Shown here piece after piece: positions 43,932-53,768 of a stretch of DNA of 64,000 nucleotides (within the stretch, counting starts at the first letter, position 1; each line of letters begins with the position of its first letter). The notes beneath the pieces were generated by a model that was not told the DNA's origin, made no database searches, and saw nothing but the letters and a program-made list of their open reading frames with translations. The stretch is from Salinisphaera sp. T31B1. GTDB taxonomy: Bacteria > Pseudomonadota > Gammaproteobacteria > Nevskiales > Salinisphaeraceae. The translations under genes were made by a program, and so were the position numbers. The stretch spans positions 403,986-467,985 of the forward strand of contig NZ_APNH01000004.1 in the NCBI RefSeq assembly GCF_040361275.1. Direction: 5' to 3'.

Positions 43932-44552
43932 GATTTCACGATTTTTTCTAACGCTACAAGCGCTTTTGCGATCGTGAGGTCGCCTCGCGAATCGTCGAGG
44001 GTTCGCTGATTTGGCTTTTGCTCGGCTTGGTCGGGCTTTTGCGGGCCGGGAGAGCGTCGCAGCGACGCCGGTGGTGCTTGACGTATGGCGTGTTCGTTTT
44101 CGGTGCGTGCACTAACGCTATTAAATGCAAACGATATTGGCCGGTACGAATGCATCGGTCCTATTGATCGATCGGTACGCGTGAGATTCGGCCGCGAGAT
44201 GGCTGATGCCGTTCTCCCGATATCGGCCAACACTGCGGTGAGCGATCGATATATCGAAACTGCGCCCGAAGCTTCCACTGCTGCCTCATTCATTGCCTGT
44301 GCAGCCCAATCCCCGGCCAGAAGAGCGTGAATCGTAGTCCTGCCAAACTAAAATTCTATTATCTAGGCTCGGTTAAATTTTTCATGTGCGACATTGCCGT
44401 CGCGCGTTTTTATTTTGTTATCGGCGTTGGGCGCGAGCCTGTTTTTTCGATATCATTCGCAACGAACGCCTCCCTTAACGCGCCGAGATACGCACCGCCG
44501 CGATCTTGATTTTGATATTTCCACGCAATTAGTGTCTGTCAAGGATCAATGA
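43932..44552. other. Intergenic region without supported gene
   Basis: About 620 bases. An 81-codon frame at 44085-44330 has no recognisable homology and is opposed by an equally long antisense frame. No terminator, RNA or repeat is evident. Confidence 0.5.
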
Positions 44553-45839
44553 ATGTCCAAGGTTGAGAAATCGCCGAACACCAGTGCTATCGCGGTCATC
44601 GGCTTAGGTTACGTCGGGCTGCCTCTCGCTGTAGCGTTTGGCCGTCAGCATGACACGCTCGGTTTCGACATCGACGCTCGTCGTATCGAGCAACTCAAAG
44701 AGGGCTACGATTTTACGCGCGAGGTGAGCGCGGCAGATCTCGCGGCCACGAATCTCCGTTTTTCGGCAGATACCGATGATCTTGGGGCGGCCAACATCTA
44801 TATCGTGACTGTGCCGACCCCGGTGACCGACGCCAAGGTTCCGGATTTCTCCCCGCTCGAAGCCGCCTCACGCACGATCGCGCCGTACCTCCAGCGCGGG
44901 GATATCGTGGTTTACGAATCCACGGTTTACCCAGGTGCAACGGAGGAGCGCTGCGTACCAGTACTCGAATCCGGGTCTGGGTTGGTTTACAACCGGGATT
45001 TCTATATTGGGTATAGCCCGGAGCGTGCGAACCCAGGAGATGCAGCCCATGGGTTAGCGAATATCACCAAGGTGGTAGCCGGGTCGACGGATGAAGTGGC
45101 CGATCATTTGGTTGCTTTGTACGGGGCTATCGTGCCGGCGGGCGTTCACCGCGCGTCGAGCGTTGCCGTGGCCGAGGCAGCCAAGGTTATCGAGAACGTT
45201 CAACGCGATATAAATGTTGCGCTGGTTAACGAACTGTCGAAGATATTCTCTCGGTTGGGGATTGACACCCAGGAGGTGTTGGAAGCGGCCGGCACCAAGT
45301 GGAACTTCTTGCCTTTCCGGCCCGGCCTGGTGGGGGGGCACTGTATTGGCGTTGACCCCTATTACCTGACGTTCAAAGCGCAGTCGGTGGGCTTCCACCC
45401 GGAAATGATTTTGGCGGGTCGACGTGTCAACGATGGCATGGGCCGGTACATCACGCACGAGATTATCCGGCTGATGCTCCGCCGCCGTATTCAGGTCAAC
45501 GACTCCCGCATTCTGCTCATGGGCATTACGTTCAAGGAGAACTGTCCGGACATTCGCAATACGCGGGTGGTCGATATTGTCCATGAGCTGATCGCGATGG
45601 ACGCGAACGTCGATATCTACGATCCGTGGGCAGACAGCGAGAAAGTCGACCACGAGTACGGCCTGTCTTTGATCGACGAGCCCGAGGCCGGCGTTTACGA
45701 TGCGGCGATCATTGCCGTGGCCCACGATGACTTCAAAAAGGCTGGGATCGATACGATCCGTAGCTATTGCAAGCCCACGCACGTGGTGTACGACGTGAAA
45801 TACGCGTTTCCTGCGAAAGACACCGACGGGCGGCTGTAG
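44553..45839 (+). CDS. UDP-sugar 6-dehydrogenase (TviB/WbpO-like)
   Basis: A 428-residue nucleotide-sugar dehydrogenase. The NAD-binding motif is AVIGLGYVGLPLAVAFG, the conserved YESTVYPGATEE and GYSPERANPGD segments follow, and the catalytic cysteine is C264 in GGHCIGVDPYY. The C-terminal domain carries MGITFKENCPDIRNTRVVD. The similarity is greater to the UDP-GlcNAc/UDP-GalNAc dehydrogenases TviB and WbpO than to UDP-glucose dehydrogenase, so the product is probably a UDP-N-acetylhexosaminuronate. The epimerase gene starts two bases after its stop, as in the tviB-tviC pair. Confidence 0.9.
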   Translation: MSKVEKSPNTSAIAVIGLGYVGLPLAVAFGRQHDTLGFDIDARRIEQLKEGYDFTREVSAADLAATNLRFSADTDDLGAANIYIVTVPTPVTDAKVPDFSPLEAASRTIAPYLQRGDIVVYESTVYPGATEERCVPVLESGSGLVYNRDFYIGYSPERANPGDAAHGLANITKVVAGSTDEVADHLVALYGAIVPAGVHRASSVAVAEAAKVIENVQRDINVALVNELSKIFSRLGIDTQEVLEAAGTKWNFLPFRPGLVGGHCIGVDPYYLTFKAQSVGFHPEMILAGRRVNDGMGRYITHEIIRLMLRRRIQVNDSRILLMGITFKENCPDIRNTRVVDIVHELIAMDANVDIYDPWADSEKVDHEYGLSLIDEPEAGVYDAAIIAVAHDDFKKAGIDTIRSYCKPTHVVYDVKYAFPAKDTDGRL

Positions 45840-45841
45840 GC

Positions 45842-46855
45842 ATGGGAAAGAAGATCTTGGTGACCGGCGCGGCCGGCTTCATCGGCGCTCGCGTGTCGGA
45901 GCTGCTGCTCGACCGCGGTGAGACGGTCATCGGTATCGATAACCTGGACCCGTACTACGATGTCGAGCTCAAGAAAGCGCGGTTGAAGCGGCTGGCCGGG
46001 CGGGACGGCTTTACCTCGATCCATCTGAACATCGCCGATCGCGAGGCGATGCCGCGGCTGTTTGAACAAGAGCGGTTCGATGGTGTGGTGCATCTGGCTG
46101 CCCAGGCGGGCGTGCGTCATTCCCTGACGCACCCGCACGACTATATCGATAGCAACGTGACCGGTACGCTCAACGTGCTGGAAGGGTGTCGGCACAACAG
46201 CGTTGGCCATCTGGTGTATGCGTCAACCAGCTCGGCGTATGGGCTGTCGACCGATATGCCGTTTTCGCCCCAGGGAAGTGCGGATCATCCGGCGGCAATC
46301 TACGCGGCGTCCAAGCGCGCGACCGAGTTGATGGCGCATTCGTATTCGCATCTCTACGGTTTGCCGACGACGGGTTTGCGGTTTTTCACGGTGTACGGCC
46401 CGTGGGGCCGCCCGGATATGGCGCTGTTCCTGTTCACCCGGAAGATGCTCGCTGGCGAGCCCATCCCGGTGTTCAACCACGGCAAGCATCGGCGGGATTT
46501 CACCTACGTGGATGACATCGCTGAAGGCGTGGTGCGTATCCTCTACAAGCCGGCTGAGCCGGACCCGAACTGGTCGAGCGACAAACCGACCCTTGGCACC
46601 AGCTGTGTGCCGTGGCGGATCTACAACATCGGTAACGGTGATCCGGTGCCGCTGATGGACTACATCGCGCGCCTGGAAGAGTGCCTGGGTATTGAGGCCG
46701 AGAAAGAGTTCCTGCCCATGCAGGCGGGGGATATCGAGGCCACCAGCGCGGACGTGACTGGTTTGTTCGAGGCTGTGGGCTATCGGCCCAAGACGAGCGT
46801 GAACGAAGGCGTGGCGAATTTCGTGGACTGGTATCGTGATTATTACAAGGTATAG
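45842..46855 (+). CDS. UDP-uronate 4-epimerase (SDR family)
   Basis: A 337-residue extended SDR enzyme. It has the Rossmann motif VTGAAGFIGARVSELLL, the catalytic serine region YASTSSAYG and the YAASK Tyr-Lys pair. The segments GIDNLDPYYDVELKKARL and FTVYGPWGRPDMALFLFTRKML are typical of UDP-glucuronate 4-epimerases. The substrate is probably whichever uronate the preceding dehydrogenase makes. The ATG at 45842 is two bases beyond the dehydrogenase stop. The length is normal. Confidence 0.92.
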   Translation: MGKKILVTGAAGFIGARVSELLLDRGETVIGIDNLDPYYDVELKKARLKRLAGRDGFTSIHLNIADREAMPRLFEQERFDGVVHLAAQAGVRHSLTHPHDYIDSNVTGTLNVLEGCRHNSVGHLVYASTSSAYGLSTDMPFSPQGSADHPAAIYAASKRATELMAHSYSHLYGLPTTGLRFFTVYGPWGRPDMALFLFTRKMLAGEPIPVFNHGKHRRDFTYVDDIAEGVVRILYKPAEPDPNWSSDKPTLGTSCVPWRIYNIGNGDPVPLMDYIARLEECLGIEAEKEFLPMQAGDIEATSADVTGLFEAVGYRPKTSVNEGVANFVDWYRDYYKV

Positions 46856-46937
46856 GTCCTGCGTGGCGGCCTCATTTCGTAACCTGGCGGGCGACTCTGC
46901 GCTGAACCTGAACAGGGGTTGATCGACGCAACGGCCT

Positions 46938-48101
46938 TCAATACAAGGCGAGCGTTGCCTCGTTGACCTTTTTTACACTGAATCGGTTTTCTGCAATGTC
47001 TCGCGATCGGGACTTCATTGCCGAAAGTGGCTCTTGCGGGGCATCCAACAGTCTGGCAACCGCCTCGACCAGAGGCGCGACCTGATGAACGGGGACGAGA
47101 TACCCATTCTCGCCCGGCTCGACGATGCCCTGGCAGCCCGGGATGTCGGTGGTGACGATGACACATCCACTGGCGGCCGCTTCGAGCAATGCCTTGGGTG
47201 TCCCTTCGCGATAGGTTGGCAGCACGACGATATCGGTGGTGGCCAGAAGCCCAGCCATATCGGCATGGTGGCCCAGATAATGATGCCCCCCAGAGCGGAT
47301 TAGTTCATCGACCTCGGCCTGACTCAACGAACTTGGATTGCCCGGGTACGGCGCGCCTGCTAGATAGCTGTCGAACTCGCAGCCCATTTCTCGCAGCCGT
47401 TCGGCCATGGACAGGTATTCGTGGATGCCTTTCTCACGAAGCAAGCGGCCGCAGAACAGCAGTTTTCGGGCATGCCCCTTCGGCGCGGCCGGTTCCTCAG
47501 GGGGTTTGAACTGCTCGCAATCGACACCCGAGCCACGGATAACGGTCGTTCGCTCACGTGCCAGCAAGCCCCGTCCGACGAACTCCTCCCGATCATGTTC
47601 GTTCTGAAAGATCAGGTGGGCCCGTGAGGCCCAAAGCGCAAGCTTCATCGCTACGAGCACCGGCGGTTTCAGAAGCCGGGTGCGCCAGTTGCGCGTGGTG
47701 AATAGGTGGCCCAGGCCGGTTATAGCGCCGATAACGCGTGTTTTGGCGATAAGGGGCGCAGCAATACATCCATAGAGCACACACTTGAGTGTGAAAAGAT
47801 GCAGCACATCGGGCTCGGCGGCGCGAAGTGCTCGAAGTAGCCGGCGCCACGCGTCGGCCTCGCGCAAAGGATTCGCGCCACGGCTGTCCAGCGGTATCAC
47901 CGTTACCGGCCAACCCCGTGCCCGAAGTTTTGGCACGTACTCGCCGTCCGGACATATGAGTTCGACCTCCCAGCCCGTCTTTTCTGCCATGGCAATCAGG
48001 TCGGATCGGAAGTTGTACAAATACCAATCGCTGTTGGCCACGAAGACGACTTTCGAACGGCCGCGCGGTGCTGGCCGTTCCGGGCCGGGTGAGTCCTGCA
48101 T
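46938..48101 (-). CDS. Family 4 glycosyltransferase
   Basis: A 387-residue GT4 enzyme encoded opposite to the preceding genes. N-terminal SKVVFVANSDWYLYNFRSDLIAMAEKTGWEVELICPDGEY is characteristic of a subgroup that adds GalNAc or related sugars to lipid-linked chains. The donor domain has LFCGRLLREKGIHEYLSMAERL and LPTYREGTPKALLEAAASGCVIVTTDIPGC. ATG 48101 is selected; the frame extends upstream into rmlB but that part reads as antisense shadow. It is co-directional with rmlB, 35 bases apart. Confidence 0.9.
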   Translation of the reverse strand: MQDSPGPERPAPRGRSKVVFVANSDWYLYNFRSDLIAMAEKTGWEVELICPDGEYVPKLRARGWPVTVIPLDSRGANPLREADAWRRLLRALRAAEPDVLHLFTLKCVLYGCIAAPLIAKTRVIGAITGLGHLFTTRNWRTRLLKPPVLVAMKLALWASRAHLIFQNEHDREEFVGRGLLARERTTVIRGSGVDCEQFKPPEEPAAPKGHARKLLFCGRLLREKGIHEYLSMAERLREMGCEFDSYLAGAPYPGNPSSLSQAEVDELIRSGGHHYLGHHADMAGLLATTDIVVLPTYREGTPKALLEAAASGCVIVTTDIPGCQGIVEPGENGYLVPVHQVAPLVEAVARLLDAPQEPLSAMKSRSRDIAENRFSVKKVNEATLALY

Positions 48102-48136
48102 AGATGTCCGCTGAGTTGTGCTGTCGGGCCGCACGG

Positions 48137-49174
48137 CTAGTGCTCGTGTGCCGGGCTCGGGAACGATTCGAGCCAATGCTGATGCGCAAGATACCACTGC
48201 ACGGTCGCCGCGAGCCCTTGCTGTAGTGATTGCGACGGGCGCCAGCCGAGCTCGCGCCGGATCTTGCACGCCTGAATGCCATAGCGCTCATCGTGGCCGG
48301 CTCGATCGGCAACGAAGCTGATCAGCCCTTCGTATTCGTGGCCGGCGTCGGCCGGCCGCCGGGCGTGGAGCTCCCGACACAGCGTCTGGACCAGTGCGAG
48401 GTTCGCGATCTCGTTACCCGGCGCGATATTGTAACGCTCACCTATACGCCCGCGTTCGAGAACGACGAGCAAGGCCCGTACGTGATCGTCGACGTGCAGC
48501 CAGTCGCGGCGTTGGCGGCCATCGCCGTAGATCGGTATGGCATGACCGGCCAGCGCATTGCGAAGCGCCAACGGAACCAGCTTGTCGGGCTGCTGGTAGG
48601 GCCCGTAGTTGTTGCAACTGTGGGTCACGAGCGTAGGCAGGCCGTAGGTCCGCGCCCAGGCGTGGACCATATGGTCGGCCGCTGCCTTGGAGGCGGAATA
48701 GGGCGAACCCGGCGCATAAGCGGTTGCTTCGTCGGCGGCCGGCCGATCGGCGGTACGGCTCCCGTAGACCTCGTCGGTCGATACGTGCAGAAACCTGAAA
48801 TTTTCTCGGGCCGCACCAGTCAACGCGTGAAAATAGCGACCGGCCTCATCGAGCAATCGGGTTGTGCCCACGATGTTTGAGTGGAGGAACGGCTCATGTT
48901 CGACGATGGAGCGGTCGACGTTCGATTCGGCGGCCAGATGGATGATCGCATCGGGGGCGTGGCGTTTCAGTACGCCGCGAACGGACTCGCTATCGCATAT
49001 ATCCACGCACTCGAACAGGTGTCTTGGCTCGTCGGCCAGCGTATCCAGCCATCCGCGGTTCGCGGCATAGGTCAAGCGATCGATATTGACGACGCGATGC
49101 GACGAGCTGCGTAGGACGTGTCGAACCAGTGCCGAACCGATGAAACCCGCGCCGCCTGTAATCAGAAGTTTCAT
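48137..49174 (-). CDS. rmlB: dTDP-glucose 4,6-dehydratase
   Basis: A 345-residue RmlB. It has NAD motif TGGAGFIGSALVRHVL, NIDRLTYAANRGWLDTL, the active-site HVSTDEVYGS triad region and YSASKAAADHMV. C-terminal motifs CNNYGPYQQPDKLVPL and YNIAPGNEIANLALV are standard. It converts dTDP-glucose to dTDP-4-keto-6-deoxyglucose. No rmlA, rmlC or rmlD is nearby, so either those lie elsewhere or the product enters another 6-deoxysugar route. It is divergent from the wecA-like gene across 271 bases. Confidence 0.94.
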   Translation of the reverse strand: MKLLITGGAGFIGSALVRHVLRSSSHRVVNIDRLTYAANRGWLDTLADEPRHLFECVDICDSESVRGVLKRHAPDAIIHLAAESNVDRSIVEHEPFLHSNIVGTTRLLDEAGRYFHALTGAARENFRFLHVSTDEVYGSRTADRPAADEATAYAPGSPYSASKAAADHMVHAWARTYGLPTLVTHSCNNYGPYQQPDKLVPLALRNALAGHAIPIYGDGRQRRDWLHVDDHVRALLVVLERGRIGERYNIAPGNEIANLALVQTLCRELHARRPADAGHEYEGLISFVADRAGHDERYGIQACKIRRELGWRPSQSLQQGLAATVQWYLAHQHWLESFPSPAHEH

Positions 49175-49445
49175 TTATCTGTATGGCGTTTCGTTGGCAA
49201 AGCGTTCAGCCCGGTAGGCCCGGCTGCTGAGGCAAATACGGATAACATCTGCGTAAGCTTTGGGATTCAATTCAGTTTCGGGCGGTTCAAACCCGCTATA
49301 CTACCGGCTCGATCGGCCCGAGAGCGCCTGTTAAGCTGGCGCGGCGAGACGCGATGCGAGTCCAATGGCCGCCGCTCGGGCGTATCTCGAATGCCGCGCC
49401 GATGCGTGGCCGAACGGTTTTCAGGGCGATGGGGCAACAGCTTAA

Positions 49446-50519
49446 ATGAACTCCTGGTTGGCAACGCCACTTGCCTTTGCGTTTAGTATGATCGCGATCG
49501 TGCTGCTCCGCCCCGTCTGTGTCTATTTCGGCCACGTGGATCGGCCGGGCGGGCGCAAGCGCCATGGCTTCGAAACGCCGCTCAGCGGTGGTCTGGCGAT
49601 CAGCCTGAGCATTCTCGCGCTGGGCGCATTGGTCCTGCCTGCCTCCCAGTTCACCGGCTTTGCGTTCGGCCTGCTCGTGCTGCTCGTTCTCGGCGCCATG
49701 GATGATCGCAAGCATGTGCCGGCTTCGTTTCGGCTGGCCCTGCAAACGATCGCGGTCGCGGTCGGGATGTATTTCATCGGCGGCGTGGCGTTGGACGATC
49801 TCGGCGCGATCACCGGCGGAGCCAATGTACGGCTCGAGCAGTTCTCGTTGTTGTTCACCGTGTTCGCAGCCGTGGGTGTGATCAACGCGGTCAACATGAT
49901 CGACGGCATGGACGGTCTGGCCGGTGGGTTTGCTGCCTTGGTCGTGGCCGTTCTGCTGGTGATGGCGGCGGGCACGAGCGCGGTCAATATCGTGCTGCTG
50001 TGTCTGACTTTCGGCAGCGTGCTCGGGTTCTTGCTGTTCAACATGCGCACCCCGTGGCAGCGTCAGGCACGCATCTTTCTCGGCGACGCCGGCAGTCTGG
50101 TGCTCGGTTATATCCTGGTGTGGTTCGCCATCCAGGCGTCGCAGGGCTCGACGTCGATCATCCGGCCGATCACCGCGGTCTGGCTGTTTGGCCTGCCGTT
50201 GGTGGATACGGGCTATCTAATGGCCTCGCGTATGATGCGCGGCGCAAGCCCGCTGGCGGCCGATCGCTACCATTTCCATCATCTGCTGCAACGTTCGGGC
50301 CTTCCGCCGGAGCGCGCGCTGTATGTCTGGTTGCTCGTGGCCGCCGTGTTCATGGGTGTGGGCATTCTCGGCCAGTACGCGGGCGTGTCGGACGTGGTGT
50401 CCTGCGCTGGCTTTGTCATCGCCTTCGGCCTCTATTGCCTGACGATGAACGCTTTCTGGCGCCGTCGCAGCGGTCGCGTGGGGCGGGGCAACGGGTCGCT
50501 GCCCTCCCAGAAACGCTAG
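49446..50519 (+). CDS. wecA: WecA-like undecaprenyl-phosphate GlcNAc-1-phosphate transferase
   Basis: A 357-residue polytopic membrane enzyme that starts repeat-unit synthesis by moving a HexNAc-1-phosphate to undecaprenyl phosphate. The catalytic motifs are complete: GAMDDRKHVPA, NAVNMIDGMDGLAGG, RIFLGDAGSLVLG and the His-rich DRYHFHHLLQRSG loop. The family also includes WbcO/WbpL enzymes with other HexNAc donors, so the sugar is not certain. It is the only initiating transferase seen in the locus. A tandem terminator structure follows the stop and separates it from the pel operon. Confidence 0.92.
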   Translation: MNSWLATPLAFAFSMIAIVLLRPVCVYFGHVDRPGGRKRHGFETPLSGGLAISLSILALGALVLPASQFTGFAFGLLVLLVLGAMDDRKHVPASFRLALQTIAVAVGMYFIGGVALDDLGAITGGANVRLEQFSLLFTVFAAVGVINAVNMIDGMDGLAGGFAALVVAVLLVMAAGTSAVNIVLLCLTFGSVLGFLLFNMRTPWQRQARIFLGDAGSLVLGYILVWFAIQASQGSTSIIRPITAVWLFGLPLVDTGYLMASRMMRGASPLAADRYHFHHLLQRSGLPPERALYVWLLVAAVFMGVGILGQYAGVSDVVSCAGFVIAFGLYCLTMNAFWRRRSGRVGRGNGSLPSQKR

Positions 50520-50566
50520 TCAAGAACTTGCCAGACTCGGCGTGTCGCCCACGATATGCCGCGAAC

Positions 50567-50613
50567 AAGCCGCTCGATGCGGCTTTTTTTACGTCGGTCG
50601 AGTGACGTTTTTT
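50567..50613 (+). terminator. Tandem terminator after the wecA-like gene
   Basis: The first hairpin AAGCCGC (50567-50573) with GCGGCTT (50579-50585) is followed by T to 50590. A second, weaker stem ACGTC (50591-50595) with GACGT (50604-50608) is followed by T to 50613. Confidence 0.75.
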
Positions 50614-50641
50614 GTCATCAAAACACCCAAAGTCTGGCAAT

Positions 50642-50671
50642 ATGACGCTCAAGGGCGTTATCGGGTATAAG
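50642..50671 (+). promoter_or_regulatory. Candidate pel operon promoter
   Basis: ATGACG at 50642-50647 (four of six matches to -35), an 18-base spacer and TATAAG at 50666-50671. It is the best match between the terminator and pelA. No FleQ-type box was recognised near it. Confidence 0.4.
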
Positions 50672-50948
50672 TACAGGCCGTGAATCGGAAACCCGGGTTA
50701 TCGTTGCTGTGCCCCGGGGCGTTGAACGCGGCGCGCGGCGTAATCGACCGCCTCCGCGTTCAGGCGTAGAGCCAGGTTTCTTTGGGGGTAGCCATGTGTT
50801 GTTCTCGCGCGACGGGCTGGTACGGCCCCTCGCCGTTGTTCGTGCAGCCGTTGTTGCCGTGCGGTCGCGTCTTGCCCCTCGGCGCGGCGAGCGCATCGGT
50901 CTTCTTTCGGCGCGTCAGATGACAGCGTGCAGACTCTGGGTAGGGCAG

Positions 50949-53768
50949 ATGCGCGTATCGCGCGCGTGCCGTATGGCCGCGCTGCTATGGCTTGCGGTCG
51001 GTCTGGCCGGATGGGCCAACGGTACGTGGGCCGCTACGCCGCCCGGGCCCAGTGTGGCGTTCTATTACGCTGACGATCTGCCCGTGTCGCTGCTCGCCCA
51101 GTTCGATTGGGCCGTAGTCGAAGCCGACCATGTGAGTGCCAGTCAGCTCGGCCGGTTGCAGCGTTACGGCACGAGCGCGTTCGCCTACGTGAGCGTGGGC
51201 GAGGCGGATCAGTGGCGGGGCGATGCCGCTCATGTCCCCGCCGAGGCATTGAAAGCGCGCAACGACCATTGGAACAGTCAGGCGGCGGATCTGACGCATC
51301 CTGCCTGGACGGATTACCTGCTCGAGCAGCGGATTGCACCGCTCTGGGCGCAGGGCTATCGCGGGTTCTTTCTAGACACCCTCGACAGCTACCGCCTGTT
51401 CGCCACGACCGATGCCGATGTCGCAGCCCAGCAACAGGCGTTGGTTGCATTCATCAAGCGGCTCCACCAGCGCTTTCCCGGCATACGCCTGCTGCTCAAT
51501 CGCGGCTTCGAGATTCTCGACCGCGTGCATGACGATATCGCAGGCGTGGCGGCCGAGTCGCTGTACAAGGCCTACGACGCAGGCACCCAGGGTTATCGTG
51601 ACGTCAGCGCTGCCGACAGTGACTGGCTGATGAACCAGTTGCAGCGGGTACGCAGCCAGTATGGCCTGCCCGCGATCGCCATCGATTACGTGGCCCCGGC
51701 CGATCGGGCAACCGCACGCGCGACCGCACGCCGTATCGCCGAGGCGGGGTTGATACCGTGGGTGGCCACGGGCGCGCTGGACCAGGTCGGGGTGGGTCTG
51801 ATCGAGCCGATGCCGCGCAAGGTGCTGGTGCTCTACAACGGTGCAACCGCGGACTACGGCGATTTCGCCTTCACCGACGTCCACATGTTCGCGGCGATGC
51901 CGCTGGAATACATGGGCTACGGGGCGGTGTACCGCGACGTCAATCAGCCGCTGCCCACCGGCACCTTGACCGGCCGCTATGCGGGCATCGTGACCTGGTT
52001 CGACAGCGAGATTGCCGGTACCGGCGACTACCGGCAATGGCTGATCCAGCAGATGGCCGACGGCATGCGCGTGGCGCTGTTCGGCGACCCGGGCTTGAGC
52101 ATCTCCGGCCGCCTGTCGGAGCTGACCGGTCTGTCGAACGTGACCAATCTCGTCGCGCCCATGACCGTGGCCGAGCACGATGCGCTGATCGGCTACGAGG
52201 GCATGCCGCCACGTCCGCCGGCCAACGAGGCCGGTTTTCGCTGGGCCGACGATACGCATGGCAACGTGGCGCATCTGAGCATGCACGATGCCGGCGGGCA
52301 GACGTTCGTACCCACGGTCACCGGTGACTGGGGCGGTATCGCGCTATCGCCCTGGGTACTGCAGCAGGGCCTGCCCCAGCAGGCTCGCTGGGTGCTCGAC
52401 CCGTTCACTTTCCTCCAGCGCGCGCTGGATTTGCCGACGATGCCGGTGGCGGATGCCACGACCGAAAACGGCTCCCGCTACTGGATGACCGAAGTCGATG
52501 GCGACGCGTTCGTCAGCCAGGGCAACTTCCCCGGCGCGCCGTTCACCGCCCAGGTGCTGCTCGATCGTGTGTTCAAGCGCTACCGCGTGCCGACGACCGT
52601 GTCGGTGATCGAGGGCGAAGTCGGGCCGGCCGGGCTCTATCCGCAGCTGGTAGACCGCGTGGCACCGATCGCGCGCGAGATCTTTTCCTTGCCGTGGGTC
52701 GAGATCGCCACGCATACCTTCAGCCATCCGTTCGAATGGCTGAGCCTCAAGCCCGGCGAGCTCGCCGGGGAGGGCCGTACGCCGGCCGGTTACGGTTACA
52801 ACCTGCCGATCAAGGACTATCACTATTCGCTCGAACGCGAGATCGCCGGCTCGACAGCGTTCATCAACGACACGCTGGCGCCGCCCGGCAAGCGGGTCCA
52901 GGCGGTGCTGTGGAGCGGGGACTCGGTGCCGCCGCCCGAGGCGATCGCGATCGCCGACCGGTTGGGCCTGGCCAATATCAACGGCGGCAACACGGCGGTG
53001 ACCAACGACAACCCCTCGTTGACCAACGTCTCGCCGATGCTGCGCCCGTTCGGCGAGCACGTGCAGGTGTATTCGCCGCAGATCAACGAAAACGTCTACA
53101 CCAACGATATGACCGGCCCGTTCTGGGGGTTCCGGCGCGTCATCGAGACCTACAAGCTCACCGACACGCCGAAACGGCTCAAGCCGATCGATATCTACTA
53201 CCATTTCTATTCCGCCGGGCAGCCGGCAGCGCTGAATGCGCTGACCGAGGTCTACGACTATGTCGCCGGGCTGGAAACGCTGCCGATCCATGCCAGCACC
53301 TACAGCCGGATCGCGCGTGACTGGTACGAACTCGGCATCGCCCGCACGCTGGACGGCGCCTGGCAGATCACCGGCGCGACCCAGGCACGCACGCTTCGGC
53401 TGCCGCCGTCGCTGGGTTGGCCGAACATCGCCGCTTCCACGGGCGTGGCCGGCGTGCGCGATCTGCCGCAGGGCCGCTATGTCGCGCTCACGGGTGCGCC
53501 GAAACTCACGCTGCGTCTACAGAACGGTCGGCCACAGTCCGGTGCGTACATCCGGCGCTCCAATGGCCGGATCGTCGACTGGCAGGCCGAGGGCGGATCG
53601 CGGACTCTGCGCGTGCAGTCGGACACCGTACCGCTGACGCTCGAGCTGGGCGGCACGACGGGCTGTCGTATCCACGCGCCGGGCGCGCGGCGTGCATCCC
53701 GTGGCGACACGCTCGAGCTGTCCTATAGCGGTACCGACTCCGGGTTGGTCAGAGCCGACTGTGGCTAA
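50949..53768 (+). CDS. pelA: PelA, Pel polysaccharide deacetylase and hydrolase
   Basis: A 939-residue PelA (948 in P. aeruginosa). ATG 50949 has TAGGG upstream and gives a signal peptide ending near GTWA. The N-terminal TIM-barrel hydrolase contains YVSVGEADQWR, GFFLDTLDSY and the probable catalytic acid E203 in AAESLYKAYD. A central domain of Rossmann type follows. The deacetylase has metal ligands D517 in TEVDGD and H589/H593 in HTFSHPFEW, with the same D-to-H spacing as D528, H600 and H604 of the Pseudomonas enzyme. PelA makes Pel cationic by deacetylating GalNAc. The stop overlaps pelB by eight bases. Confidence 0.95.
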   Translation: MRVSRACRMAALLWLAVGLAGWANGTWAATPPGPSVAFYYADDLPVSLLAQFDWAVVEADHVSASQLGRLQRYGTSAFAYVSVGEADQWRGDAAHVPAEALKARNDHWNSQAADLTHPAWTDYLLEQRIAPLWAQGYRGFFLDTLDSYRLFATTDADVAAQQQALVAFIKRLHQRFPGIRLLLNRGFEILDRVHDDIAGVAAESLYKAYDAGTQGYRDVSAADSDWLMNQLQRVRSQYGLPAIAIDYVAPADRATARATARRIAEAGLIPWVATGALDQVGVGLIEPMPRKVLVLYNGATADYGDFAFTDVHMFAAMPLEYMGYGAVYRDVNQPLPTGTLTGRYAGIVTWFDSEIAGTGDYRQWLIQQMADGMRVALFGDPGLSISGRLSELTGLSNVTNLVAPMTVAEHDALIGYEGMPPRPPANEAGFRWADDTHGNVAHLSMHDAGGQTFVPTVTGDWGGIALSPWVLQQGLPQQARWVLDPFTFLQRALDLPTMPVADATTENGSRYWMTEVDGDAFVSQGNFPGAPFTAQVLLDRVFKRYRVPTTVSVIEGEVGPAGLYPQLVDRVAPIAREIFSLPWVEIATHTFSHPFEWLSLKPGELAGEGRTPAGYGYNLPIKDYHYSLEREIAGSTAFINDTLAPPGKRVQAVLWSGDSVPPPEAIAIADRLGLANINGGNTAVTNDNPSLTNVSPMLRPFGEHVQVYSPQINENVYTNDMTGPFWGFRRVIETYKLTDTPKRLKPIDIYYHFYSAGQPAALNALTEVYDYVAGLETLPIHASTYSRIARDWYELGIARTLDGAWQITGATQARTLRLPPSLGWPNIAASTGVAGVRDLPQGRYVALTGAPKLTLRLQNGRPQSGAYIRRSNGRIVDWQAEGGSRTLRVQSDTVPLTLELGGTTGCRIHAPGARRASRGDTLELSYSGTDSGLVRADCG

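Larger units (their letters stand above)
50520..50948. other. wecA-pelA intergenic region and pel leader
   Basis: The region holds the wecA terminators, a candidate pel promoter and about 270 bases of possible leader. The pelA frame stays open upstream to GTG 50709, but that part has no signal-peptide or domain features. I compared it with the GEMM c-di-GMP riboswitch pattern and saw no match. Confidence 0.55.

Noticed and set aside
44085..44330. 81-codon plus-strand frame
   Set aside because: No homology is recognised and an equally long antisense frame covers the same bases.
50672..50948. Possible GEMM c-di-GMP riboswitch before pelA
   Set aside because: The conserved GACGCAAAGC-type core and the matching tetraloop arrangement are not present.
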